Below, one piece after another: positions 1 through 11,753 of a stretch of 64,000 nucleotides of DNA. The stretch is from Atrichornis clamosus (Eukaryota; Chordata; Aves; Passeriformes; Menuridae), in assembly GCA_013400975.1 (NCBI GenBank), contig WBMZ01012696.1, positions 1 to 64,000 on the forward strand, in the 5' to 3' direction. How positions within the stretch are numbered: the first letter of the stretch is position 1; every line of letters begins with the position of its first letter. A program made the translations under genes and the position numbers. The notes under the pieces were generated by a model. That model was given only the letters and a program-made list of their open reading frames with translations. It was not told the origin of the DNA and searched no databases.

Positions 1-84
1 CACCGCGCCGGCGGCCGCCAGCTCCGGCTCCGCGCAGGGGGGCGCCGGCTCCGCGGCCGCGCTGCCGCCCGCGGGGCTCTCCAT
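1..84 (-). CDS. MAP3K15: N-terminal fragment of a kinase gene, probably MAP3K15 (first exon, cut by window edge)
   Basis: Reading the minus strand from the ATG at 84-82 gives 28 open codons up to the window edge. They start Met-Glu-Ser-Pro and are then rich in Ala, Pro, Gly and Glu. The ATG has a G at -3 and a G at +4 and sits inside a CpG island, as expected for a first coding exon. The identification is by context: in vertebrates MAP3K15 (ASK3), a MAP3K that feeds the p38/JNK stress pathways, lies head-to-tail downstream of SH3KBP1 on the same strand, and its N terminus is a low-complexity Ala/Gly/Pro-rich leader beginning MES. No kinase residues are visible here. It could be another CpG-island gene, or the true start could lie elsewhere. 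The frame and start are seen; the name is inferred. Confidence 0.55.
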   Translation of the reverse strand, partial: MESPAGGSAAAEPAPPCAEPELAAAGAV

Positions 85-590
85 AGCGGCGTCGAGGGAT
101 GAGGGGAGCGGGGGGCTGCCGGCAGGTGCTCAGGCGGGGCCGCGTGTCATCGCAAGCAGCTGGGCAAACTCCGGGCGAGGCGGCTCCCTCCCTCCCGTCT
201 CCTGCCGGCCCTTCTGCCCGCGTTCTCCCCGGGGCCGAGCGGCTCCGTTCCCCGGCGGGCGGGCGGGCACGGAGACGGGACGAGGCGCCGTGAGGCGAGG
301 CTCAGCCCTGCACCGCCCTCCCCGGACGGGACAGCCCGGGGGAGCCCAGCGCGGAGCCCGGCCCCACCCCGCCGTGCCTTCCCGGGACAATGCGCCCGCT
401 CCCTTCCGCGACCTCGGCGGCACTGAGAGGGAGCAGCGTCGTCGGGGCGATCGCGCCTCGTTTATCCCTTGCCTCGCCCGCCCCCGCCGGCAGCAGCGCC
501 TCCGCGCACCGCCCGCGGCCCCGCTGCCTGTGGAGCGAGGGCAGCTGCTGTTTGTCTTCCTTCAGATCGCTCCATGGCAGCTTTTCCCCT
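1..590 (-). promoter_or_regulatory. CpG island / promoter of the leftmost gene
   Basis: About 590 bases are very rich in G+C and CpG, with several GC-box-like runs of the CCCGCCC/GGGCGGG type (around 255-270 and 476-490). After about 590 the composition drops sharply to ordinary AT-rich DNA. The candidate start codon at 84 lies inside the island, so the region above 84 should hold the 5' UTR and a TATA-less promoter firing on the minus strand. Island promoters are often bidirectional, but I see no plausible plus-strand first exon. Short open frames here reflect lack of stop codons in GC-rich DNA. Confidence 0.7.
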
Positions 591-1160
591 ACTGAGTCCC
601 CTGTCCCTGTCGTTTACACGACTTTGACCACAGAGAGACTGTCAGAAGTTTGGGTAACAGTTCATCCTTAAATTCCTTCTCTTTTCTTAATAATCTCCCA
701 CGGTCATGACAAAATCAGCTCCTACTAACTATGTGGCAATTCCTGGCTTCTTTATAAGGAAAAAGTTAATTTTGATTTCCTAACACATTTCTCTTATTAG
801 CTGCACTGATGATGGCAGCCTGGGGTTTGGCACTGCTACTGGGCCAGGCATTGATGCGTGTGGCAAGAGAAAGTGAAGGGCTGGCTGTGCCTGGATAACT
901 TTGTATCTCAGCCTTGTACCCCAACGCTCAAAAAGACATCGATACACCCCACAGACACCACAACCAAGTAGGAAAGGAACAGTGGAAAAGTGCAGTTCTC
1001 CTGCAACTTTGTGTTTGAAGTAGTAAATGTGTGTGGAAAGTTTTTTTGTTCTATTTTTTACTCAGTGACAGAAAAGGTTTTAAACAAAGAGCATCTTCAC
1101 CTTCTGCTGCAGTGTGAAGATTATGTGGCTGTCGGAGATAATGATTTTGCCCTGTGCTGT
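591..1160. other. Intergenic DNA, no feature recognised
   Basis: Composition changes abruptly from the CpG island to AT-rich unique-looking sequence. I see no gene or repeat here; the region ends where a CR1 fragment begins. Confidence 0.5.
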
Positions 1161-1352
1161 AATCATAGAAACATAGAACTGTTAGGGTTGGAAAAGACCT
1201 CAAAACTCATCAAGTCCACCTGTTAATCCAGCACTGGTGTGTTCACCACTAAACCATGACCCCAGGTGCCACATCCACACCTGAACACCTCCAGGGATGG
1301 TGACTCAGCCGCTACCCTGGGCAGCCTGCTCCAATGCCTGACCATCTTTCCA
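1161..1352 (-). mobile_element. CR1 LINE fragment, 3' end
   Basis: The block begins on the plus strand with the reverse complement of the CR1 3' tail (AATCATAGAAACATAGAA). It continues with diagnostic CR1 phrases read backwards: GGTTGGAAAAGACCTC, the CACTAAACCATG segment, and CACCTCCAGGGATGGTGACTC. The element therefore lies on the minus strand and is 5'-truncated, as usual for CR1, after about 190 bp. CR1 is the dominant LINE family in birds. The coding part is degraded and not functional. Confidence 0.9.
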
Positions 1353-1489
1353 ATTAAGTAATAAAACAAAAACAACAACCAAAGGTTTACAGCACAGTAC
1401 TTTCTCAGTGTTTGGCTGTTTGGGATGAAAAGAAATTTACTTGTAAAATATGAGAAATTAATTGCGTAGGCTTAAGTTTTATTGTAACT

Positions 1490-1970
1490 TGTTTATGACT
1501 TAGCGCAGATGGGTGCTGCACAGAACAGCATAGGTGAACTTGAAATGAGTGCCCTCTGTCTGTATGGCTGGCTCGGCAGGGGAGGACTCAGAGAAAGACA
1601 GGATGCCTTCAGAGAAGGGCTGAGACCTTGGTACCCACGTACACAAAAGAGGGCCCCAAGGCTGCCCCAAGTTGGGAGATAAGAGCAGTTAATGGTCTGT
1701 CCATGTGGACATGGAGGAAGAATCCAATGCGGAAGATCCCAGACCATAAATTTCCACTGCATCAACAGGCCCACGTGGGGCATGTGAAGATCTTGTGCAC
1801 AGACTGTGAGGGTTTAGAGGCCCAGGGATTTCTTTGCTCAGGGTCCCTCTCCAGGGTCACACAGCTCATGCTAAAATAAACCAACTCTGCCTCAAACCCA
1901 GGGTCCGACCTCTGTGACACCAGGGTTTGGTAACCACGGGAATTGGAGTAGCCAGTGTTTCTGAGAAACA
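1490..1970 (+). mobile_element. Possible solo LTR of an old endogenous retrovirus
   Basis: This block is richer in G+C than its flanks. Its 3' part has LTR-like architecture: an AATAAA signal at about 1,874-1,879 followed by a pyrimidine/CTCTGCC-rich segment and a CTGTGACACC stretch before AT-rich DNA resumes. I could not fix TG...CA ends or a target-site duplication, and I do not recognise a named family. It may instead be unrelated unique sequence. No retroviral coding sequence is present. Confidence 0.3.
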
Positions 1971-4900
1971 CTCCAGCGTGAGGATAGCATAGCACTGTGC
2001 AGTGTTCATGTTTGCTTAGTGGCCCATAAGGATTTTAGAGAGAATGTGGATAAATAATTTAACAGGCAAACCTGTTTCTCATTTTGGAGAGGTTGGGGCA
2101 AATAAACCTTTGGATTTGGTCCACAGGTTGGGGGTGTGTATGTGCTTTTTTGACAGAAGCACTGGTGTATGAGACTTTGGAGGAATCATATGGCCACCAG
2201 ACATCCTCCTCATTTCTGGCAGATTTCCTCTATAGGCAAGAGTGAGCTTTTTATATGACACTTCAACTCTATTAGCCTTGGTCCAGTAATGCACCAATTA
2301 GCTGATATAATAGGAGAAAAATCAAAGTCTTTGTTTAGAAGATAGCATGCACATTGAGCCTTCCACCAACAAAAAGCACTAGCACATAAGTTTATGATCC
2401 TCCCCAATAGAAATCTTACTTTGTACTTTTTGAATCATAAGAGAGTTTGATTGAACATCTGGTATTAAAAACTGAAATGAAAAGTACAATGCTGTCAAAG
2501 TTAAGGGGTTATTTGCAGAGGAAAGCATTTATCTTACTCAAGAACATTCTCAGACTTTTAACAACCAACATGCAGAAAGCCAAATTGCAATTTAATGTGT
2601 TCAGAACAATAGATGCATGGTGTGGTACTTTCTGTAATGGTGAAAATTGTTTCAGTGTCAATTTCAAACAAATCTGTAGGCTGGAGTTGCTTAGTGTGAT
2701 GCCACTGAGGCATAGTAAGTAAGCCTTTTGTGCCTTTTGGAGATTATAAAAATTTAGTTTGTTGTAGATCTAAGACAAGTCTTCAGGTTTCATTTTGCAG
2801 TTTTTATCATTTGGTAATGTTTTAAGGGCTTGCAGACAGAGGTCTGTCTCTTCGTCTTGAAACAGAGTGATAGTCTCTCAGTAGATATTTTATGTGATTA
2901 TAGTCAAGAAAAGGATATTTTCCCCTTTTTTAGTTCTCTTCACTTGACTTCCAAACAGTATCCTCACTAGTCCTTGGCCATTTTTCCTAACAAGATATCA
3001 TTGATTTTCAGTAGTTTAACCTAGTGCATCTTGTTCAGAATTTGTATGCTTTCTTTGAATCTAGAAGCAAGGAGCATTTTTAAATGAAGAAGCTTTATTT
3101 TATAGACTGCGACTGTGTCTTCAGAAACTGTGGTTCAGTGCTGGTATGCTTGACATTTCCACTGAGCAACAGTACCTTCAGACCTTGTAAGTCACCTGAG
3201 TGAGAATAAAGAGGAGATTCAGGCTTTGGGGTGTTTGAACTATTTCTGTGCAAACCAAAAAATGTTTAATGTAGAAAGAAAAAAAAGGTAAGTCCTGCCA
3301 CACTCTTTCCTCTTTTTGGAAAAGTGGTTGAGGAATGAGGTTATAAAAAGAGCCACTCTGCCCCTAGAGTCGCCCATTTAAAAGTCCAGGCCAGAAGTGA
3401 ATACTCAGCATTTACAGACCCTTCCAAGACCTTCTGCCTTTACACAGAGCCCAGCCTAACAAAACCAAGCACAATCTGAGAAGTCAACTTTTGCTCCTGT
3501 ACAGAACTGTAAAGATGATGCCACAATTTCCTCAGTCAGCATTTTGCACCTGTCAAATCCACTTAGTGCAGAATATTAATTACCACTTCTGCAAAGAAAA
3601 TAGATGTCCTTGAAACCACCTTTTTTTTTTTTTAATTTTCTAAATCCCTGAGCAGCAGCAGTTGTTTCTTTAGACATAACTGGGGTGATGGGAAGTGAGT
3701 CCTTCCTTTTTTTCCCAGGGCTACAAATTTTCAGTTCAGATGGTAAAGGTATATAAATTTTAAACTGTAAATTTATATAAAATTTGACTCTGCAGACAGA
3801 TGTGTCACCCTGACGCATATACACTTACAGTCTCCCTTTTTTATAAAGAAAACACAGACTAGAACTGGTGTCAAAAATGTCAGTCTGCAATTTCATTGCT
3901 CTCTAACATTTTCAGCTATGCAGAGGCTCCTCCCATTTTATGCAGTGTCTGGAAAAGCCCAGATGTCAGGGTTCAGGTAAGCACCAAGTAAACCAGAAGA
4001 CACCCAGGTCCATGGGAAACCTGCAGGTTTGAGCTGTTCCACAGAAGTGCAAATCCCCCTGCCCATGCCCTGGCGGTATTTCCTGAAGGCTGCTCACCAG
4101 CAGTGTCCAGCACATCCATCACACCTGGTGTGGAGCACCTCAGGGTGAGTGCTGCCTTGCACGAACATGCATCCAAAAAGCCTGAATTCCATATCCTAGA
4201 CATGAGATTTTTTTTTTCTGTATTGTGAATATCAGGCGTTAGGGAAAACACTTGATGTCCAAATTCTTTCCTGGCAAGCCACTGTATCAACCTTCCACAA
4301 GATAATGTAATCTGCGGTGTTTAAACTATTCCAAACACACATTTTATTAATGGACCTTTTGGTGTTACTGCTGCTAATGTGCTACCCCATTTATTTTCAT
4401 TCACAGTGAGCAGGTCTCCAGGTAACCCTACAGATACTGCTGTCATGTGAGGAGTTAACTGAGCAGGGATAATAATTTTTTAAAGTATGGATCCTGACAA
4501 AAGATGTTTTAATTTTCAAGATCATTATGTAGAAACTTTTACTAGAGTTTAAATAAAATGCTGTGAATTCTCCCTAAGAATAATTCTCGCTAATAATCTG
4601 CTTGGTTTTGTTCAAAAGTGAGATTAAAAATATTAAGCCTGTACAATAGAATCTAAGCAACAGGAATTACTCTTGAAGAAAAGCTTCATGAAGACTACTT
4701 AATGCTTTTAAATGCTTTAAAAGTTGACTTGCAGCAATGCACGCCTCTTTTGCAAGGAGGAAACTTTAATGTCTCACAGTCATGTGAAGTCAAAATACTT
4801 TGGCCACCAGATCATTACTGGAACTGGGTTCAGAGATCTCAGGGATTTCTCTTGCTTTTCTTTCCCATTCTCCAGATGTGAGACCTCACAAGCTCATTTG

Positions 4901-5145
4901 GCCTGACAAGGAATGAAGGCAAAGAAAGTGACTGCTGGGTTGAAGAATATAATCCCTAGCACAGCTTTCTATTCAGGCCCCCTGTTTTGCACAGGGAAGC
5001 ATGTTGCACCTCTGCTCATCACCACCCCTTGCAAATGAAGGACAGAGTGGCATCTTGTTTGACATACAGTTAGTCAAAGGGGGATCATTCTCTTCCTTTG
5101 CTCTTCACCTGCCTTGGAGAATGATAATTTTATATTTATGCTTTG

Positions 5146-5163
5146 TGTGTGCACGTGCACACA
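5146..5163. repeat. 18-bp perfect palindrome centred on an E-box
   Basis: TGTGTGCACGTGCACACA equals its own reverse complement over 18 bases and contains the E-box core CACGTG at 5,152-5,157. It alternates purine and pyrimidine for most of its length, a composition that favours cruciform or Z-DNA. It could be a bHLH binding site or simply a GT/CA-rich chance event. Confidence 0.6.
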
Positions 5164-8100
5164 GAGCAAAGTGTAATCAATTTCAAAATTGGCTTTGATT
5201 CCAAATTCCTAATCTCTTTTAGTTTTCAGTGCATCCAGCACTCTAAAGTTCTTGCCTTTGGATTTTGAGTAGTTATATGGCAAGTCTTTGGGAGCAGGGA
5301 TGACTAAGCAGTGCAAGCTAGTGGTGAAAAAATTATGTAGATCTTCTCAATAGCTTCCATAAAACCAGAATTTCACTTCTAGATAAATGCCTGCATTTGA
5401 AATAATAAAATAAACCAAACCAACAAACCACCAGTAAATACCATAGCAGAGAGAAGGAATAAAAAACCAACCAACCTTGTCTGAACCTCTATCAATGCAG
5501 AGAGCACAAGCTTTCTAAATGTCTGATAGTTGGCACTGTTTACAATATTTCTTTCTGTCAGACAGCTAGATCATATCAATTACACAAGATTTGGGCATGT
5601 GCATTTATAAAGTCTGGTTAAAAACTTTATTCTGATCTAAGTGCTTGTGAGACTCTGGACTTTCTCACTCAGTTCACAAAGTGAGGATCAAACAGCCAGC
5701 TTAGAGCCGGAAGTTAACTCAAGTTCTCCAAAATATAGTCTTTAAACAATTTGTCAAACAGAAAATCATTTATCTCCAGTTTTCAACACTTTTCAAATAA
5801 CTTCTAGTTTATATTGTGGGTGGGAAAAAACCAAACCAGGCCCCCATCCAGAAAGACCTCGCTTAGACCTTGAAATTTGTGAACCCCCCACTAAGATGAC
5901 TAATGTTAGAGAAAACCTCAAGAAAACCTGGGGAAAAATAATACTTTCAACTTAGGAGGATGGAGTTTTTATTTGAGTGTCTACGTAATTCTGAATTTTA
6001 GTATTCAAGTACTTCATATTAATACTTAGCAATATAAGCCCTAGATTTCTCCACTCATATCTTGACATGATGAATGCTTTCTCTTTTGCAGTCCTCTCCA
6101 ATTCATCAGGTCCTAAGCATGAGAAATACACATGTCCTTGGGGAATAAGAAGCAGCTGCTTATAAGAAGCAGCTTCAAGAGGTCTGGTTTAAAATGTTTG
6201 CATGGGCAAATGATTAAATATTCTTGCTGAGCATGATAAATTTTTCTGGTTTTGGCTTGATCAAAGTATCTTTGACTTCTTTATGTGCCATGGCTTAGCG
6301 TTTTTCATCCTGTTTTAAGACAATATTGTCACTTTTAGCTGTTCTCAAGTTGTTTCTCACTGAAGAAATACTCATGATAAGAGAGCTACCTGACTATTCA
6401 TTTTTATTCCAGTTAAAGAGTCTTTTTCTTTCTACTGATTAATGAAAGCCCAGCAAAATTGTGACTGCAGCAGGGAAGACAACATGGTTATGCACTCGTA
6501 TTGTAAAAACAATGGAGAGGACTAGAATTGTGATTCATTTTTATTCACATTTAGGTGATTTTTATATTGCTGTAGACGCCAGATACACGGGGCTTCGAAG
6601 CCTGGTGGAACAAAGCTGTCAATGCTGCTTGAAAACATTTTAAATATCTGTAATCACAATGGGTTTGCCATGAGCAGTTGGGAATGTGAACAGCAAAGGA
6701 ATCCTGAAGAGGCAAGAACTGCTTTGAAGGGACAAATAAACCTTCATCTGTTATGCTGATACTCACTTTTGTAATAAGTATTAATGAAAGCTTCATATAT
6801 TTAAGCAAGTATGGAGATTTAGTACAACTTCAATAAGAATTCTTCTGTTACACCTGCATTTCACCTTGTTAAGGCAGTCAAGAAACTGCAACATTATTAA
6901 ATACGAGCTTGATATGTTAAGGAAGAAGTCTACCAATATCCAAAGTAGGGGCTTTTTTATTTTTAAAAAAGTATCATGAAGTAATTCACATTCATGAACT
7001 AGCAGTGTGAAAAGTCTTGGGAGAAGCAGGCAGCAATTGGTAGGAGCACAGCTAGGTCACCTAGTGAGACTGGCTGATATTGCTCTCTTTCTCAAAATCT
7101 CTTGCAACTATTTTCTCAGCTTGCGTGACGCCCACGCTCTGTGAGTGTGAGGTTATGAGCATTGGGTCTGACTTTAATATTTGGGCTTGGCTAGGTGAAG
7201 TTTTCAGGACATTTAATTATGGAATCCAAATGTATCTAACACTCACCAGTCTACAGCTGGTGATGCCAGACACTTTGTATTCTCTGCTTGTCACCTTGTA
7301 TTACATTAACTCTTTGCTAGAGTGGTGTCACCTGCTCGAGACTGCTAAAGCTGCTGCCAAATAACACCTCACTCCTGTACAGTCAGAAAATTTTATGGCC
7401 AGATACATTGTCACTCAAATGCAGTCCCTTTTCAGACGAGTATCTACCAGTGTGATAGGAATCATTCCAGAAAATTTTATAATGCCGTAAGCGAGACCTT
7501 CAGCCCGTCATTGTGTCAAATCTCATTTCTGTCAAAATGCCGAAGAGTTTCTTCCTGCACTTCACAGTGAAAAGCAAGTTAAATAATAAACTACTTCTTC
7601 TTCTAATCCATCACCCCTAGAAAGCACCAAGCATTCCTGACCTTTTCATGGGAACCAATACAGGCTTTGCTAATTACCTTGTAATAGAAAAATCTGCCTC
7701 TTCCTTTGATTTGTGAAATTCCAAATAACAGCTATTTGAAAAAAACAGTGGAGTTGATGACAGCAGTAAGATTTCCAGAAGTAGTAGTAAAAGGTAATCC
7801 TTTTTGTTACTTGTTTTGTCTAGAAGTTTAAATCCAACTGGAAAACTGAATTATTTCAGTATTGCTCTGGAGCGTTCGCAGCTATTCACACAGCAACAAA
7901 GAGGTGGAATATAAGGTTAGCACACACAGGCAGTAGGGCAAACATCAGATACTCTTTCTTACATCCCCAAATGAAAAGACCAACAGGTTGCAGATTTCCA
8001 TGTGGCACAGACACAGTGCTGCAGTGTGAAACCAACTTGAGGAGTATCCCGTTTGGTTTCTGTTCACCAGAGGCATAGCAACATCTCAGTCCAGCCTGCA

Positions 8101-11100
8101 AAATGTCACCAGCCAGAGCCTGTGGAAGGCAACCGGCTTAGCTGAGCAGCATCAGCACCTTCACTTAGGCAGAGGCGGTGGGCTGCATCCTTAGGTGGGC
8201 AGCCCCTCTCTTCTGTGTCACAGGGGTAATACGACATGTTTCTAGAGCAGGAACGTGTCAGAGTCAGGACAAGAGGAAATTTAGAGTCTGAGATTGCTAC
8301 CTTTTATAATTATGCAGGGAAAGGCAGAGGAGGCATGAAGCCTGAGTCAGGGAACATGGAAGGTGAGTGAAAGTGGGGATTGGAGAAAGGCTTACCCAGA
8401 CTAGCACCCAGATAGAGAGAGCACACTGGTGACATCTGGGAGCTCTGAATCAGCACCTAGATTGAATCAGCCTTGTTGACTTTAATCTATCTCAATTAGT
8501 CCAAGTTCAATATTGAAGCTTGTAGTTATTGCAGTAATGTGACATCCTTCTTGTGTTAAGAGCTCCCCAAGCACAGGTTACAGAGGCACATATCTGAGGT
8601 GAGCAGGTTCTTCAGGTCAGGGCAGCAGTTTTTCATTCCCCTGGGATCAGTGACACATGCCAGGCACAATTGTGTAATCACAGCACAAACCTCCTGCACC
8701 TCCCTTAAGAGACATTAATGAGGTAGCTTTCTCCAGCCAGCACTGCTTTTGCTGGGGTCTCAAAATTTACATCATGTCTCCCCCTACCTTGTGCCTTTAT
8801 TTGCTACATAGCTGAATCTGTGCTTCCAGCAGTAAATTTGGCTGGGCTCAGTAGATTTGTCTCTTTGAATCCAGAGCAGCCAAATTATCTACCAGCAGCA
8901 ATTTCCATGCAGGTGCACCTTCTTTTCTACTTATCCTGCCTTAGCTTTTGTTCTCTTTTTGGTGCTTTGTGCTAGGAGAAAGAACACAGTGCACAGATTG
9001 TGTGACTGTGCCTTCTCCTTTACTTGTGCCCTTTGCAATGAAAACCATCCCCAGAAGGGGGTAAACCCAGGTAATGGGCCATTCTGTGGCAGGGGCAGCT
9101 GCCCAGCTTAATTTTCACCAGCTCGAAGATAAATCTAAGAAGTGCTTCTACAAAATCCCAAACTCTTTGTTGCTGTTACCCAAGGAGGTGAAGAGCAGCC
9201 TGATGGGCCCCTTTGCAGAAGGATGCTTGCTGTTCACTAGCTGGGATGAAGGACACAGGGAAGGGCTTGTTGTCCTAAGGAAAATGATCTCCCACAGCAA
9301 ATGAAAACGCCAGTCTGGGCTGGGTGAAATGAAGGGGTTTTACCAGAGATAGATTTGAGAACAGGTATTTCTTTAATGTTCTGATATTCAGAATTTCTCT
9401 TGGTGTCTGCTCATTCTTATCCAATTTGCTTTGGCATTCTAATTTTCCAGTTTTCTCCTCCAAGTGAAACAGCCTATTACAAGTTTTAAGATCATACTGA
9501 TGATAAGTGCCAATTTTGTTTTCCTGTGATTATCATCATCTATATTCTCTAGTTGGCTTTTTCTATGTGAAAAAGGAAGATAAGGGAGTTTGAAACCTAC
9601 TTATCCAAGGGGACTGAGACAGGTAGGCCCTGCCTCCCTATTGCAACCTTTACAATGTGTCAGGACAATTATTCTCGTGGATCTAGAGATTGTCTAGAAT
9701 TATAGTTAATAATCTTGCTAAAATACACTAATCACTCCAGTTTGTAGAGTAACAATTTAACAAAATTAATTTGCATTTTAAATTTTTAATCCTACAATGC
9801 TAACACATTTAAAAACATGATTTTGTTTCTAATACTTTAAATAAAAATTCCCAGGTGCATTAAGCCATTTTGTTAGTTCAGCTGTTTGCACTCCAGACCC
9901 TCACACTGGCCAACAGTGGAACTGTGAGCACTGCAAGGGGCAACTCAGCTGCATCCCTGGCTCAAGAAAAGTCTGACTGTGGCAGCACAAAGAAAGTCTC
10001 TCAAGCACCTGTTCCAGAGGCTGCCAGTGGTTCACACTCTCGACCTGTAAAAGCCTGCATGGGATTGGGAATCATCTTAATGAAAAGAGGTAACACCAAA
10101 CAGCAATGTGTTGAGTGGGTCCAATAATCTTTGTTCTGCGAATAGAAAGCGAGGGAAGAATGGCCCAGAGCCGTGTCCTGGCTGTCACCACGCCGGTGGC
10201 ACCGGGGCCGCTCATCCCCTGGCAGCACACACAGCACTGCAGCTTCCTGACAGCATTTAAATGGTGTCTTTTGCTTCCTCAGTTGCTCTAGTCCAGGCTG
10301 GGAAAGAGCTGGCCCTCCCTCACCTTCAGGACTGGCAGACAGATGACCTGAAGAGGCCGATTGTTTTCCAAAGGCAGGCAATGGCTGGAGTGGAGAGGCC
10401 ACGGTGCAGGAGGAGGGAAGCAGCTGCAGGAAGCTGTGAGTGAAGGGGCCGGGTCACACACGACCAGCTGCTAATTCCTGTGCCAGCTCAGGAGTCAGCT
10501 GAGGTGAAAGGTGCCAAGCAAAATCTAATTTTTGTCTGAAGGGTATTAATAACCATGGATACAATTACCCGATGTTTCATGTGGGGAATTCAACTCCTCC
10601 TCTTCTGGCTCTTTTTAGCCAAAGGATTGCCATGAACGGAAGTTAATGCTTGGAGGACCCTGTCCTCGCCAAATCCCGTGGGAATGCTGCTGTCCCGCAG
10701 CACTGCCACCCCCACACAGTTAAAAAACCTCCTCAGTGCCAAGTTATAAAGTGGCTGTTTCTACTTTTAAGCAAAATTCCTGCCTGCCTTTTGAACCACA
10801 GCCCTCCTGCATGAAAGGTATTATCTCTCTCAGCAGCCTTCACACGTTCCTCATCAGTGCGCCTCTGTCCGGTTTCCAGCCCCAGTGTCCTTATTCAGAG
10901 GAGAAGCAGACACTGGAGACCCCACAGCTCTCCCTGGCCTTGCAGACACTGCTGACTGGTCATTCCCGCAGGCAGGAGCACCGCACATCACCCCCAGCAC
11001 AGCCGTACTCTGCCTTGTGCCGCTCGCTGTCTGTGGGACCCATGAACTGCAGCACCTCCAACCACAGCCCCCTGCTCCCAAGCCAGGCCCCTGGAGCATA

Positions 11101-11280
11101 AAATCCCCAGACCAAGGCTAAAAGGGAGAGCCGTCAGCACAGTTGTGACGGCAGTGCCACGGCCAAGGAACGCACAGAACACAGACACCTTCAGCCACGC
11201 CGGCCCTGCAGCAGCAAACCCACGGCTGTGCCACACGCTCTGCGCATGGGAATGCGCAGGGAAGCAGCCGGAGAGCATGG

Positions 11281-11753
11281 AGGGAGGAGAGCAGGGGACA
11301 GCGAGGCGCAGGGGAGCAGCCACCCCTGCAGTGGGATAGCGGGGAGGGAGGAGAGCAGGGGACAGCGAGGCGCAGGGGAGCAGCCACCCCTGCAGTGGGA
11401 TAGCGGGGAGGGAGGAGAGCAGGGGACAGCGAGGCGCAGGGGAGCAGCCACCCCTGCAGTGGGATAGCGGGGAGGGAGGAGAGCAGGGGACAGCGAGGCG
11501 CAGGGGAGCAGCCACCCCTGCAGTGGGATAGCGGGGAGGGAGGAGAGCAGGGGACAGCGAGGCGCAGGGGAGCAGCCACCCCTGCAGTGGGATAGCGGGG
11601 AGGGAGGAGAGCAGGGGACAGCGAGGCGCAGGGGAGCAGCCACCCCTGCAGTGGGATAGCGGGGAGGGAGGAGAGCAGGGGACAGCGAGGCGCAGGGGAG
11701 CAGCCACCCCTGCAGTGGGATAGCAAGGAGGGAGGTGAGCAGGGAAGAGCAGG
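11281..11753. repeat. 64-bp minisatellite, seven full copies plus a partial eighth
   Basis: Units start at 11,281, 11,345, 11,409, 11,473, 11,537, 11,601 and 11,665, exactly 64 bp apart. A truncated, diverged eighth unit runs from 11,729 to about 11,753. The first six units look identical base for base; the seventh differs only near its end (AAGG in place of GGGG). The unit is purine- and G-rich on the plus strand. A diverged partial unit seems to precede the array at about 11,252-11,280. Because 64 is not a multiple of 3, an unbroken minus-strand frame cycles through all three frames, so the long open frames of up to 245 codons across it come from the repeat and are not genes. Confidence 0.97.

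Larger units (their letters stand above)
1353..11280. other. Intergenic DNA between the two genes
   Basis: About 10 kb with no supported gene. Open frames are short, lack recognisable domains and show no consistent splice context. A possible LTR lies at about 1,490-1,970. From about 9,870 to 11,280 the sequence becomes richer in G+C and leads into a minisatellite. An 18-bp palindrome lies at 5,146-5,163 and a poly-T run near 3,620-3,634. The rest is AT-rich and unremarkable. Confidence 0.5.

Noticed and set aside
10001..10402. 133-codon minus-strand open frame in G+C-richer intergenic DNA
   Set aside because: No family recognised, overlapping open frames on the plus strand, no promoter or splice signals that stand out.
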